Assembly: GCA_023053545.1 (NCBI GenBank)
Contig: JAKZAN010000002.1
Span: 9,048,790-9,112,789 of the forward strand
Direction of reading: 5' to 3'
Length of the DNA: 64,000 bases
Source of the DNA: Lepidurus packardi
Lineage: Eukaryota; Arthropoda; Branchiopoda; Notostraca; Triopsidae
A model generated the notes under the pieces. That model saw only the letters and a list, made by a program, of their open reading frames with translations, was not told where the DNA came from and did no database searches. Position numbers and translations under genes: made by a program. Of this stretch, positions 35,944-49,129 are shown one piece after another (the first letter of the stretch is position 1; each line of letters starts with the position of its first letter).

Positions 35944-37623
35944 TTATGCTAATCGACTGATTTGAGTGATAGCAGCTTGAGGATCTGATTTAAAGAACAT
36001 GAAATGGCCTTGAATGGCAGCCGGACTTAGTGGTCTCTGAACACTTTTCACAGCCTCAACAAACGTTTCTGCGGCTTCGGACGAAGCTTCAGGGTAAAAT
36101 CGCCGGAACATATGTCTCAGCTGATGACCACTACAGTAGCCAATAAACTCTTTGACATCAACTCTTCCTGGCCGGATGAGTGCTGGGTCCAGTCTATCAA
36201 GATATCAGGGACGAGATACGTTAAAATCTTTTGTGGGAGAATAAGTTGGGAACTTTTGAAAGTTAAACCTTGTAACCCAAAGTTGGATTACGCCCAAGTC
36301 TTGCTGAAATCCTGCCCCAAAAAATAAATCTGGAGCGAAAAAACGAAACGTGCAACTTACCTTTCGATGTAGTTGGTAGTCATGAATAAAATCCGTGCTT
36401 CGGTCGAAGCAACGCCGTCTAAGCAATTCAATAACCCGCTAAAGGTCACGCGATTGAGACCTTCGTACGCGGTTTTCACTAGAAGCCATAAAAAAAGGAT
36501 AGAAAAAAGTGACAGACGTGACATTAACTTTTCACACCTGACTTGGTATCTTCGCGGCTGACAAATGCAGCATCAACGTCTTCCAATAGGATGATACTTT
36601 GCACAGGAGCGGTGCTTAGGAGATGGTTTAAGCGATCGTCGCTTAAACCACGTTCGCTTAAATTCATGACGCAAACGGCGCATTCTAACTCTCCAGCCAA
36701 TGCCGTGATAAACGAAGATTTACCACAGCCCGGAGGTCCGTGTAATAAATATCCACGACGGTATGGGATACCTATAAGCCATACGTTTAATAAGTTTTAC
36801 AACTTCAACAATTTATAGAGTACCTCGGTCTGTGTACCAGCCTGGATTGTCAATAAACTCTTTGACATCGCCCAAAATGCGTTCTGAAACGCCCGTATCA
36901 AGAACGACCGAAGATAAAGGTCTGCGTTTGCGAGGGGCTCCAAACTGTCGCCATTCATTCCCCATTGCAGTATACAAGATCGTTTTGCCTTCGGTTTGCT
37001 TCAAGGCCAACTGCCTGGCTTCAAGAAAATTCAAATTACGAACTCTTAATTTAGGGCAGCTTCAAAGTTACGGGTACCTTCTTCTAACATATCCGAGTAC
37101 ATTTGCTTATTCTTTCCAAATGCCGTTAGCGTTACTGTTTCCCATGGAACTCCCATATGTAAATCGAGGGTATGTTGCTCTCTGGTGCGTTCAACTCGAA
37201 TCCAAGAGTTTCCGTACCTGAATAAATTAAGCAGACTTGTCTTAATACAAGAAATATAGGCTTGCAATTACGGTTTTATGGAATTGGAAGATGAAATTAC
37301 CGAAAAAAGTGGGTTCCTACGCTAGGAATGAAGTGATATTTGGTAGACACTTTTCCTGTATCATGTTGATGAAACTGAGTTTCTACACTCACATGTTGGG
37401 TTCTAGTAGCAGCTCGTGCAGTAATCCATTGTAACAACCACTGGTAGCTTTTATCACGACAAGGAACCTCTAAAGTCATCATGTAATGTCGGCGAAATAA
37501 AATGAGAGCAGCCTGCCATCCTTTCCTGGCTAAGGCTGCTGATGCACCAACACCAAAAAGTCCAAAACCAGCTCCAAAATAAGGATTTGTGCTTAATGAA
37601 GTAATCAGGTCCGTAACTGGCAT
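35944..37623 (-). CDS. Mitochondrial chaperone BCS1 (AAA ATPase)
   Basis: BCS1L is an inner-membrane AAA ATPase that translocates the folded Rieske iron-sulfur protein for assembly of respiratory complex III. Exons on the minus strand are 37623-37301, 37217-37078, 37018-36824, 36771-36538, 36478-36361 and 36193-35944. All phases agree and give 419 aa, equal to the usual animal length. The N-terminal membrane segment ([19 protein letters not shown]) precedes the BCS1-specific domain. Walker A is GPPGCGKSS, Walker [12 protein letters not shown], then [20 protein letters not shown] and the sensor MTTNY, with [12 protein letters not shown] carrying the arginine-finger region. The C-terminus ends QISRLA. 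No missing catalytic residue was seen. Confidence 0.96.
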
Positions 37624-37798
37624 TTTTATTTTAAGATCAGACTAGTTTAATTGGACAAGTTGGACACGCTTCTCGTTAGCAGCACGTGCTTAAATGCAGT
37701 GTTCGTGACGTAACAAATAACTTGCTCGAAACATGTGCTCCTAAAATTCCCGCAATTACACCAACGGAGGATTTTTGGGTTCGATAAGAGCTGCCACC

Positions 37799-37806
37799 TA
37801 TCGATA
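37799..37806. promoter_or_regulatory. DRE-type TATCGATA upstream of BCS1L
   Basis: A perfect TATCGATA palindrome lies 176 bp upstream of the BCS1L start codon. This is the DNA replication-related element bound by DREF in insects and typical of housekeeping promoters. Function in this organism is inferred. Confidence 0.45.
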
Positions 37807-38750
37807 TCATTTTAAGTTTTGAGTAGAACAAATTGTCTAGGATTGACTATCCTGGCTATGGAACCAAATGAGAATGTTCCCACTAAGGCGAATGTAATGG
37901 AAAATACAGAATAAAAGGAGAATGAGTATCAAGTTTATCCACGTCGTGACTTCAGTCAATTCGATGTAGCTTTCCTTCAACAATATGTTAAAGCGTGCTA
38001 TGATCTTGCAAATTGATGAAATTGGGATACAAATATAAAATAGCTGCGAACCTGAGCGAAAAAGTCTCGCAAACTTTTTAAGGACTCGTTTCGCTGCTTC
38101 CCTTCCCTCTTATTAACTTTTTTAGACACGTATACTGAAACGTGCGATCATGAAGGAGAACAAAATGAATACTGGTTAGGTGAAAAGGGAGTAATTAATA
38201 ATGCTGCCCTTCGCTGAAGTGCGGTTTGAAGCATGAGAACCCATGTCTGCAACGACACATTTAACTGAAGCATGGAAAGTGGGCAGGTTATCTACGCTGG
38301 CGTATAAATTGCTAACGAGATCTAAATTGTCATTATTGGACGCATAACTTCTGGAACATTGCCTAGAATTGAAATTCTGACGTCAGAACATTCGAGTTTA
38401 AACTGTATGTCCATGTGTCAGTTAATTTTCATTGCACACTTTTCTAACCAGTACATATGTCACATTCAGCATGCGCAACTTGCTTCTTGGAATGAACAGA
38501 TTTGCTAACTGGAATAGTGAACACAATGTACCAAATTACAACTGTGTGATAGGGCAAACCTGGGGCTTGTGTAACTCGTGTTTATGAAAACTTTTAGATA
38601 CGATGGCAGTTTCGCCAGACTTTTATACGTCCTCTTTGTTGGGTACAACAAAAGTTTCCGAAAAGAATAAAAAAATATAGGTGCTTCGCACCATAGCAAC
38701 TTATTCACGATCGGTCTCAGAAAAAACACATTTGCGTACACAAACACAAT
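37807..38750. other. Intergenic
   Basis: No gene was seen. Sequence is AT-rich with isolated short frames. Confidence 0.4.
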
Positions 38751-38751
38751 G

Positions 38752-38912
38752 CGTAACATCCAATTGACTCCTTTATGTTATGGATAACATCCAATCTACT
38801 TTTACATAAACATGCATAACATCCAATTGACTCCTTTGCGTAAAAACCCGTAACATCCAATTCATTCCTTACGTGAATATACGCAATACCCAACTTGCTC
38901 ATTTATGTAACC
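38752..38912. repeat. Minisatellite, about 32-bp unit, five copies
   Basis: Five imperfect direct units of about 30-34 bp each start with (G/C)(G/A)TAACATCCAATT and continue ACTCCTTT.(C/T)GTA. The last unit is the most diverged. Units are degenerate and contiguous, without spacers. Confidence 0.75.
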
Positions 38913-39661
38913 AACGAATGTCTTTCTTAGAGCCTGTCACACAAAGCTGACAAGAAATTGTTATTTGCCGAGTAACTCGGCAACAAATGTGTCATCCGAC
39001 GCCATAACTACGGGGCAAGTAACATCACTTGGGACTTCTACATTGCAAGAAATGCCTACTCTCTTGTTCCGTTTATGAGAGTTAAATTGGTAGATTAAAA
39101 TAAAATTATTAAACAACAATAAGAATGGCATACACTTGTGAAAGAACAATTAGAATTGCAGTATTACAATTTACGAACGTAATTTGAAGGTAATTTAAAA
39201 TTTGTAAAAACTACAAAGAAAACATTTCGACGGCGTTACAATTAAGAAATTCCATAAAAAATGCATACATTCTGTAGTAGAAATTACAAGACTAGCTACA
39301 CGGTAGACTCTCAATTTAGTATTGAACTCAGCATCCAACTCCATCACTAACTCCCAGGTCAATAAAAAGGACAACTTACGTCATTAAAAAAGGAGTCAAT
39401 TTATACATGTTTTACAATAGGTTGATGGATTGCGGTACCATTCAGGCTTTTGGTTTTCGAGGGTTTTTTTTTTTATACTGTAACAAAAAAAGCGAGACGC
39501 ACAGCAATCGATCCATTTTGGGCAATAAAAGGGGGCAAACCTTAAACAGCGACCAGCACCAGCAGAATGCATCCATATTCCAACAATCCGTCACTTGGGT
39601 GCCCGCACGCAAAGCATATTGTCCCCTGGGAAGGATGATGGCTCATCCATCTTTGGCATCA

Positions 39662-40015
39662 TATAAAGGACGAGGGCGAGGAACTGTCAATGGAGGGCTC
39701 TAAGAAGTTTCGCATGGGGACCGGACGTCGTTGGGGGGCGTCGGAAACGTCGCTCGCGTCGTCTTCTCCCACCCAGCCTCAGCCACGTAGAGCCCCAAAA
39801 GGCAATGAGCCGTGGATAGGCCCTAACGAGCCCAAGTGTGAAATACTCCCCTTCGCTCTTCCTTGATTCCGACGCGTCTCTGTACACACAGGCACACTGG
39901 CAGCCACATACACACACACACATACATACACACGCGTCCCCTCAAACCTCTAACAGAAAACCACAAAAGACCCAAATTTAGTATCTCGTTGATCCCTCAG
40001 CAATTCGTTTCGCTG
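39662..40015 (+). promoter_or_regulatory. Candidate promoter and 5' exon
   Basis: TATAAAGG at 39662-39669 is followed about 27 bp downstream by a TCA-type start site, then a GC-rich segment, then a donor CTG|GTAAGC at 40015/40016. A short frame starting SMEGSKKFRMGTG runs through the first part. There is no homology support. Confidence 0.25.
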
Positions 40016-42635
40016 GTAAGCTAAACGGAAGCCTTTCTGACTCCACACAACTTTCCCCAATCCGCTACTTGATTGCAAACTGCTCCTACAGCCTCATCAA
40101 ATCCAACTCAACATTCGACACGGTACTACCCCCTCCCCCCCGTTTCCCCGCACATTGTGTGAACCTGTTTCTACTTGTCAATTAGTTTCATTTATCTAAT
40201 GCAAGTAAGCCCCTCCGTATATAAGTGCAAGTACATGGGGATATCACTCAGAAAATCTAGCTTTAATATCGTTCAAATTACCCTTGGTTGAATATTACTT
40301 TTAATTCAAGTTACCAATAGGGAAAATATATATATATATAAAAAAAAGGAATGATTGGTCTCAATTCCACCCTTACAAGGAGCTTTCAATAAAGCACGCT
40401 TCCATTGATGACTCGAGCATAATACCGGTGACAGGGTTGTGACATTAGCCCCCTGTGTGGACGTGCCTGTAGTCCCGCAGCGGTCAACCAAGTTGTGGCA
40501 ATGGATGCACACCGGGTTCACCATCACACACGCCGAGTGAGAGCAGGCCACGACAGCGGGAGCTTTTAGCTCCCATACACTGAATTTTCTTTTTCAAAAA
40601 TTCTCTGTCCTCCACAATGGAAATCATATTCTTTCGGACACGTGGTACAAATTTTGGGGGAATCTATATAAAAATTGTAGAGGGAATCTAGGAGGACACT
40701 TGAAAGCGAATGGAGATAACGCGTTAAAAGTTTCCCCCATCAGTTTCCGTCAGGTTATATGCGAAATTCATTGCTGTCGTGGTTCTTGGCGCGCGTTTGC
40801 TGGAGCTTTTTCCCTACTTCCGTAATATACTCTCCCGAACCCTGTGTCTCCGGACTCGATCAAAACCCGATAAAAAAGAGCGCGTGGGGATGAAAGTATA
40901 TATGAAAACTCGCGTCGTGTATGGGGAAGAACCCCAAACTTAGAAGAACGGAAAGATGAGTGTTTGATGGAGCGACGCCTATAGCCACTGTCATTTGCTT
41001 CTTCCGTCGCGGGTCGCACGTACGCTCTGCCACTCTGCCGCATACAATACGTAATCATAATTCCGCCCCCTTCAACTCTTTCAACTCATGCAAAGGACAA
41101 AAAGGAGTATATCATGACGGAAGCACGCCACAGCAACTTTTTCGACTGAGCTGTAATACGGAGTACAAAGTGTATAAAAAAGCTTCGAATTCATCGGGTT
41201 GATGAGCTGTATCCAAAGGCCATGGCTTCCGTATGAGCAGGCCTGGCGTCGTTCAGAATATGATGCAGTAGAACGCCAAATTGTGTCACCAAACCGGTGT
41301 CAAGTTTACGCTAAGTTCTTTATTTTTCTGCTACATTTACAAACTATCTTGTTCAGTACTGAGCAATGAAGAGAAGCTAGGAATTTCATACATTTTCATA
41401 CACTTGTCATACGCTTTTCCAGCAACAATAAAGCGAAGTACCAAGAATGAATGGCTGACTTATCCAACGTCACTTCAGTGCGTCGCTATACGCCATATAC
41501 GCTTACTCCAACAAAGAAGAAACTGGTTTCACACATTTTTGTGTTAGAAACATACCTAAACTGCCAAGAATGAATATTGACGCCGTGTGTGCGAGAAATA
41601 CGTTATGAATATACATTAAAATAAATGATAACACGTGGACCAAGGTTTCGCTTCCATGACGATTGAAGTCATACATGGCTACAGTATAGTCCGTCTTGTT
41701 TACTGTTTTAGTTCCTAACATTCCAGAACATCATACTGAAAGTGTAGCTCTGCACTTGAGAGGGCAAGGATAAATTCACTGTAGAGATAACTGTAACGAT
41801 TTCTTGAAAAATCGTTCTTATAGGGAACAAGGACTGTACGGGTCAACAATGGAATTAAGGGGTATAATGGTGCTTTAAGCGGAAAGTCCAGTGGCAGTTG
41901 GTAGGGGCCAAAAGTATAAGGGCATAGATGCACATCCAAACTACCTGAAAGATGTGTATAAAAGTCTTATATGGGCGTCCTGCGTCCTGCTTGCGGATGA
42001 TTGGGAATAAGAAGGCAAACTTCCATGAGGGTGTTGGTGAACAAGGTAAGACGTGTCGCAAAGCAAATGGAAGGCCTCCGACTGCGTGTTCAACAAAAGC
42101 GTGGCTCTTAAGACGACTTGCAACAATACAAACGGGCTTGAGCGTGTCATTCCAAGTACCGAGGCTTATGTACGGTTTGGCTGCCCTTGGTCTCTGGCAG
42201 TGATACGCATTATCTCTTTTGCGTACAGTGAAGGATGCTGGATATTGCGGATCGCGCCCCGATGCTTTTCAAAAGCCTCGCATTTCAAGCCACATTGAGT
42301 CTGTACAACAATGTACCCAGTAGAGAGGCTCAGCTCTTGGGGTTTTTGACGGCTTCTCAGCAACTTCATTGGCATGCTGGAAGCCTTCCCACTTTTGTCA
42401 CTGGAACGTAAATTGGAAACCTAATGTTGTGCCCCCTTTTTTTGTCGCCAAGCATGAAACCGTATCTTCTACCTCCGTCTTGATTAAGAATGCAAGTCTT
42501 TGGAAGATTCAAGCCCTTGGAACTAAAATGCGTAGACTGAAAGCGGCCATTAAAAGCATAGCAATGGCGGCAATTATACCAAGATCCCTTGTCTCTTGTT
42601 GTATACGACGTTGCACCAATTCCAGGTGCAGCATT

Positions 42636-43358
42636 TCATTTTCCCCTAGACTTAAAGCGCCGAAATTTAATAAAAGGAAAAAGATAGCGCGGAAAAAACG
42701 ACAAAAAAAGCCTTTTGGTCCATACTGCGGGACGCGAAGCTTGAAGAGCTCCCCGAAGCGTGATAAAATCCGCCATAAATTTTCTGTTCGTTCCGACAAG
42801 TTCTTCTATTGTTCGTTGCGGCTCAGAAGAATTGTCTTGCTTTTCAACGCCTTCTCTATTCCTTTTCTTTTTTTTATGTGAAATGCTACAGAGGTTCACC
42901 GCTAAAAGCGTGTAGGACAAAAGGGGTGTGTAGATAATTAATTTAGTGTCAGCATTTGTTGGCAGCAAAAACATACCGTGTTGATATTTAAAACTTGTAA
43001 CATGGAAACTAAAATTTCCTCTGCTTGTACATTCTGACACTACTATAGGGCAAGTGTTATTACTTTCAAAAAGTTTTACGGTGCTATAATAAACGGTCTT
43101 TAACAACGGCCTGCGTACCGCATTGCAGCAGGAGCAAAAGAGGCAGAGTAAAACGTGTTCATTAATTAAGCTGATGAAGGCTTGGGTGTGGCTATAGTAC
43201 AAGCTGTTACTTTGATGAAGCTCCCGCTGCGTCACCGTCCGGATGATAATACACGGGAGCTGCCACTCAACATTGCTTCCCTCATCTAATTTTGGGTCCC
43301 AAAAGAAAGCAAATTCAATCTTCGGAATGAAATTTGTCCTCAGCATCATCATTTCCAC
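42636..43358 (-). other. Long open frame cluster, unassigned
   Basis: A 240-codon minus-strand frame overlaps a 170-codon plus-strand frame and a 97-codon minus frame (42509-42799). Stretches such as FAFFWDPKLDEGSNVEWQL, SNNTCPIVVSECTSRGNFSF and RRIQQETRDLGIIAAIAMLL look protein-like. Splice-like boundaries occur (donor CAAA|GTAACA, acceptor TTATTATAG before CACCGTAAAAC). I cannot assemble a model or name a family, so it may be an unrecognised membrane-protein gene or chance. Confidence 0.2.
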
Positions 43359-46300
43359 ATTATCGGCTCATAATTCAATTGTTTATTTAATGGGAAATCC
43401 ATTCCCAGTTGCAACAGAAATTATTCCCCACGTTTAGTTATACTTCTAAACCAAGACCTACTAAGTCCACACTAGGATCAAATCTTGTGCGACAGTAGCA
43501 AGCCTTTGCGGTTAGTAAGCTTAGGACTTTTAGCCTGTGCAAGGAACCAGAAAAGCCTTCACATGCCCAGTTGGTACTCGGGTAGTTCTATACCTCTATA
43601 AGATCGGTGCACGTTAGTCGCGTTGGTACTGCCAGTTATATATACTAGAACACAAGTAAAGTATTCCTACAAGCATGTCTTTAAGTCCCTTCTGCGCTTT
43701 TGGGGTTGGACTTTGGTGGTGAATCTACAAAAGCCGGATTTTTCGGTTCCCTGAGCTGTTGAGCTCTTGTAGTACACTGGTTTGCATAGCACCTCTTCGT
43801 CCATGGGGCACAGCTATTGTTATCAAGAGTATCTGTATTAAAGGGGAAGAGCTACACATGTAGAGGCGGTTGGCAGTAGCACCCCAAGTGTGAGGAACAA
43901 TTGTTGCTAGGCTATGAACCGAATGAGAACAATGGCTTTTTTCTTTCCCAACATAGGTTCTTAACAAAAGCGCCCAACGTCGGTACCACATTTATGCACT
44001 TGTCTTTTTTCGCTTGATTTTGTCTGGATGGGCTGCCGCTCGCTTTTCTACAAGTATAGACTGCACAAACTTGACGACGGACAGCTGCTCCACTGTACTC
44101 GAACGTACCGCGTAGCACTTTTTAGGTTTTCCGATTTTCAGCAGTGGTTGCTCTTATCTCGTTTTGCAGCAGGCTTCGTTAACCAATACCACATATATTT
44201 TCAGCAATGAGATCTGTATACACTTCTAGCTTTGGGATTAATAGGATAAGTTTCCGAAACCTTATTACTGCAACTGCATTATTATAGGATACTCGGTACC
44301 CTCAGTAAAAAAAGAAAGGGGAAAAAAGAGCGAGATGGAGCTGATGGAGTTGATGGTTCGCGTTAGGCAGGGGGTGTGGCCCCATGCAGGGTAAGTTCTC
44401 CGCCCCCTCAGTACGCCAGTAATGACGTGCTGCTGCGTAGACCAGCGTCTGTTCCATTGCATTCAAACCGAATTACTGTCCATTTGGTCTTATCAAGCAG
44501 CAGGGTTTTGCGGTAATCAGCTGGGTTATCGAGAGTGTATACACTAAGGCCATAGGCAAATGACTTTGTTTGCGTAATTGATAGTCTCTCTCCTTCCCGC
44601 TTATTTCTCATCATAACTTTCTTTAAGATTATAAATTTACCTATATTACTCAACAACCCAGTTATCTCTGCTTAGTTGTTAAGACGAGGCGGTGCGCGAG
44701 CAATAATTCCCGGGGAAAACGATTCGTTCCTCCCGGTACCGAGTTCGGTGTATACAGAAACAAAGAGAGAACATTCTGGCTATGACGGGTATGGCTCTGG
44801 GCATAAATATCGGAAACGGGAATGATTTACACGACGTTGCATGTAGCAAGTCCGTAAAAAGTTTTGGGTACTGCGGGAATGGGCTTCTAAAACGAAAATG
44901 GCATGCAGGGAATAGCATTGCCGGCGCAAAAGAAGCCCAGGACACACGTTAACCAAGACGGTTTTATATTATATGCGTGTTGGGGAGTGTAAACTATCTC
45001 TGCCCGGTGGTACTAGTCAGAGCTAAAATGGCACATACATATATAAATGTGTTGGACTGGTGATGTGTCGGCATTTCGGCGCCGGGATACGTCGAAATAG
45101 CAAGAGGAGAGGGAAAGGGCAAGAGATAGACAGAACAGCCATAGAAAGCGCGGCACACAACACAAGCAAGCAAGCCTTCCATTAAATTTGTCATTGTAAT
45201 ATCAGAGAACGACTGGGGGTCTGGGAGCAAACGGCCGGAGAACTTGGACCGGCTCCGAGGGTGGTGTGTTGTGCGAGAGAATGAAGGAAGCAAAGGAAAA
45301 TAAAGCTGATGCAGCGAAAACGACTCAAATAATAAAACTACAAAAAAACGAACGAACATGGAAATAATCGAGACAGACACTTGGATCCTGTTCAAAGTTA
45401 TATTCGATTGATCTTTCTTAGTCTGAAAGCTATATTTACTACTGGTCTCAAACTCATAGTAAAGTCTGAGAACTACACTATGGACTGGAAAGCTACACTA
45501 GATACGTCAATAGTTGTACAATAAATATACGTAGTCACTTGTTAGGATTGTCTAATTAAAACAGCTTTTACGCGACAATATCTGAAACTTCAAACGTCTT
45601 GGTTAGTACGTTGCCTGCATGTGCTGTAGCTATTATAGCAATATAACAGGTTAAATCTAATTTTCAAATAAGTTTGGGCACGATCATAGGTGCTTCGGTT
45701 TAGCCTCGGCGAACATCTTCTTTACGTTTCGAACTTATTTGGTTTCGCAATCGCGCAGTTTGAGCACCAAATCTGTTTGAAAACAGGGAAAAGCTCTGAA
45801 AACTGTGTTTGCCAGCATAATGGTTATGTACTTTTACAGTCGATTGCTAGGCAGAAGAGCAGAAAAAGGGCAAATATACGGTAGTAAAATTACGGAAAAC
45901 GGTTCTAACAGTCTAAACACAGATTTGCCTTCTTAATGACTAAAATCAACATAAGTAAAAACAGGCCCAAGCTTATGTAATAGTACAGTATAATAGTATA
46001 AGAGTGCAATAGTAATTTCGAAACTGTAACAAACTGAGCAATTCTAAGAAAACGATGACACGGATTTTTCTCAGTTTTGGTTATGAAGAGAGACCAGGCA
46101 GAGCGCCAAAAGAAGATACCGTGTGGGGTCTTGAAAATACCAAGACCAGCGTCCGTGCGCTTCAGTACGCTGTTGGTATTACTGCTGCATCAACAGCGCC
46201 CGCTGCTTTCCAACGACGAACTAGGCAGCAACATAACACACATTTATGAGGTGAAGAACTCGGTGTGTTGCGTCGTTCTATGGCCTTTTCCAAAATGGTT

Positions 46301-46368
46301 CATGCCAAAGTAAGAGAGGATCCCCCTCCAAAAAAAGAAGAAGAAGAAAGAAAGGCGGGTGCACTTAC

Positions 46369-46556
46369 CCCGCCTCTGCTGTCACTGCTGTTGCTGCTGC
46401 GTTCGGGTTGCTGCGTTGGACTGCAGAGGTGCCCCGAGGGGCATGTTTTGGAGGTAACGCGGACGTCCTGCTGCTGGTGCCAGCCTCTCCGCCTGCATTT
46501 CTGTCCCAAAATGCGCGAGGGCGGAGTCTCCTGCTGCGTCCACAGCTGCTATCCAT
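46369..46556 (-). other. Candidate GC-rich first coding exon
   Basis: A minus-strand frame of about 62 codons begins MDSSCGRSRRLRPRAFW, is rich in Ala, Ser and Arg, and ends exactly at a consensus donor (GCGGG|GTAAGT) that precedes an in-frame stop. It is a GC-rich island in AT-rich surroundings. Downstream exons are not identified. Confidence 0.3.
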
Positions 46557-46599
46557 CAGCTGCTGTGGCTACAAGCGTCAGGGGGGCGCCTTTTCTTAC

Positions 46600-49040
46600 C
46601 CATTTCTGTGCCCTACTAATGCAAAAATACACAATAATTAATGGTCTTACATATACGGACCAAAATAATGCAAGTATATAGCATCAGTCACTCACAAACA
46701 ATAGATAGATAAATGACTCTAGCTGCCTAAAAATCTAATAACAACTCATACAAATAGCTGTCACTTTTCTTACTTTCTCTTGCACTCATTTCTTTCCCAT
46801 TCTATGATATACGTTTGTCTTTTTTTATTTTCTAGGGGCAAAAACAAGGGCCAAAGGAACAGTCGTACCAGTTTGGGGAGATAATTTAAGATCGACTAAA
46901 TCATACAGATCCTATAGGGTTCTGTATCCTATATGGCTACATGGCAATAAGCATCCTATATAGACCTATATAGATCGTATATGGCTATAAGGTCCTAAAA
47001 TCCCTGAAATGTGAGTGCATGTGGGTGTAAACTGTAAATGGGTTGGAAGCATTGTCCTTCCAGGGTGCCAAGTGCATCCAGCCATTTGCGACCGGCGTTC
47101 GCTCCGTCCACGACGTCGTTTTCGCTATTTACTGTTATTTCTTTTCATTTTCCTGGAAAAGCTAAAACGCGGTGTAACTACAAAACTTTCCTGGTCTTAT
47201 AAACCCATCATACAAGCGAAATATTCCGAGAACAAAAATTGAAATTTAGGATGCTCAAGACGCTACGTTTCAAACCCCCAAATACTGCAAATAACCTTTC
47301 AATGGAAATAATAAAATTAAGTAATAAGGAATAAAAAAGGAAAATATTGGTAATTAACTTGCTATAAAATTCAATGTTAAACAAACCTTAGACTCTTGGA
47401 TATGGGATACCTATGTTTGTCAAGACTAAAAAAGGGGTGGGGGGATAACAACCACGGGTGCCACCGGGCAGTCAGCAAGTTTTATGTTTGAAATTTAAAA
47501 CAAGTAATCTTTATACAGGCCAGCGGAGCGTCAGGCATGCCAACAATGCAGATAACGTGTCTAACCCTTGTCAAGTAAAGACTGTATATAGACCCCGCCA
47601 TGAATGCATACCTTTCTCAACCCTATGCCGCTAACCAAATTTATAATCGGCTGTCATTTATCTATCAAGATACTACATACTACCGGACTCGGCATTCCTG
47701 CGAAATTCCGCAATACAATAATTGGCTACCTAAATCAAAAAAATAAACTTTGACTTCTGACTCCATAAAAAGAGACGCTAAATCTTGGATTGAAAAAAAA
47801 GTTAAAATTTAAGAAATTGGACCGGAGTCCGGAATGAAATCTAGCTTTAAAAGGTACAAGTATTGTATACATACAGTTCGATTTGCGGAAGACTCGGGTA
47901 CAAGAAGGCATTCCCCATAGAGATTGTGACCCCATGCTGACCTCGGAATTCCCTCTTCTTTTGCCGCTTCAAAGTGTTTCAAGGGCTTCTTCTTTCTCTT
48001 TCTCTGCATCTCGTCAATCTTTCTTTTCTTTTCAATGCTATGGTGATGCCCTGGCTATCTCTAGAAACAATCCCTTTTTGGTGTCTTGTCATTGTCTTGA
48101 TCGACCAAAATCGTTTGTTCATCTGCTGTGCCTCGACACACAAGCACAAACCTTTCGTTTTGGGCGACCCGCGCGAACCCTTTTTATCGTCTTGCTCCCA
48201 TAGATCCATGTCGAGCACCTCAGCCTAAAACTTACATTGTGAATTCCCGAGCCCATCGTACCTAAAACGAAAAAATTTTCTTTTTTAAAAAAATCTCCAT
48301 CTTGGGGGGTACAAGCTTAAATTCCTTGGATAATCAAGGCTAAGACAAACGACAAACTTGACACTGGCATGCAAAAATTACGGCTTTTTTTCTTGTTCTC
48401 GGCCTTTTTCAGGGGGTATTCAAGACTATCGACTCCATCAGAAAAAGTTTCCGAAGCTTTATACACCGAAGAGGTGCGTTTACCATGCTTTGCATGGAAA
48501 CGGACAAGATTGGAATGGCAAAGATAACCATCTCTAACTAACTCCGAAAAACCTGCGGGGTTGTAAAATGTAAGGGGTATGTATATCCATCGGAGATAGA
48601 GAATATATCCAGCAAATCCCGGTGTCTGTGACTGACCACGACATGGGCAATTGTCCCCAGCAACCGCAGTCCACGGCACCCAAAAAGGGATAGAGAAAAG
48701 GTCACTTTTTTTTTCTCCTTCACCCCCACCGTTTTTGCACCTTTTTGTTTCGATTTAGATCGTTAGTTTGACCAGGTGAACAGTTTGTCCGTTCTCATCT
48801 GCCGAGGAGTCTCCCAGAGTTTAACCTTCCAAGTTGGAGGGTTAAATTCATAAATTTTCTACCCAACTTTGCAAACTTCCCAAACGAGTGTAAATACATG
48901 TACCAGAATGTAAATTTAGCATTGGATTTTTGTAAGCCTTGTGTGGTCTTTTTTTAGTACCCATAGCCATATGGATCGTGTTCGACAAGCGAGTTGAGCG
49001 AGGCTTGTAACGGTGCCAGATTTCTCTCCCCTTTTTGCGT
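46600..49040. other. Gene-poor stretch
   Basis: No gene was seen. A short degenerate tandem array built on TCCTATATGGCTATA-like words occupies about 46909-47000. The rest is AT-rich with chance frames. Confidence 0.4.
46909..47000. repeat. Degenerate short tandem repeat (CCTATAT words)
   Basis: Words of the type TCCTATATGGCTA, TCCTATATAGACCTATATAG and CGTATATGGCTATAAGG recur about every 15-25 bp over roughly 90 bp. Confidence 0.5.
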
Positions 49041-49045
49041 ACAAG

Positions 49046-49127
49046 GTGAGGTCGGGGTCGCGGCCTGACTTAACCTCTACGTAGACAAGAGGAAGTTACA
49101 GTAGGAGGCCCGGAACTGCGACCTCAC
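49046..49127. ncRNA. Strong imperfect hairpin, possible pre-miRNA or fold-back element
   Basis: The 5' arm (from GTGAGGTCG through GGCCT, GACTTAACCTCT) pairs with the 3' arm (AGAGGAAGTTACAGTAGG, GGCC, CGACCTCAC) across a 9-base ACGTAGACA-type loop. The stem is about 33-40 positions long with small bulges. Length (82 nt) and shape fit a microRNA precursor. A very short inverted-repeat transposon remnant is the alternative. Flanks do not continue the pairing. Confidence 0.4.
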
Positions 49128-49129
49128 TT

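Larger units (their letters stand above)
38913..46368. other. Gene-poor stretch
   Basis: No gene could be identified. It contains AT-rich sequence (39.0-39.4 kb), a CA/TACA microsatellite (39.90-39.94 kb), a TATAAAGG with a GC-rich downstream segment at 39.66-40.02 kb, and a cluster of overlapping open frames between 41.5 and 43.4 kb, mainly on the minus strand. Those frames include a 240-codon one at 42636-43358 with several donor- and acceptor-like sites but no recognisable domain. Confidence 0.4.

Noticed and set aside
38752..38912. CRISPR-like array
   Set aside because: Units are contiguous, degenerate and without unique spacers, and the window is eukaryotic; it is a minisatellite.
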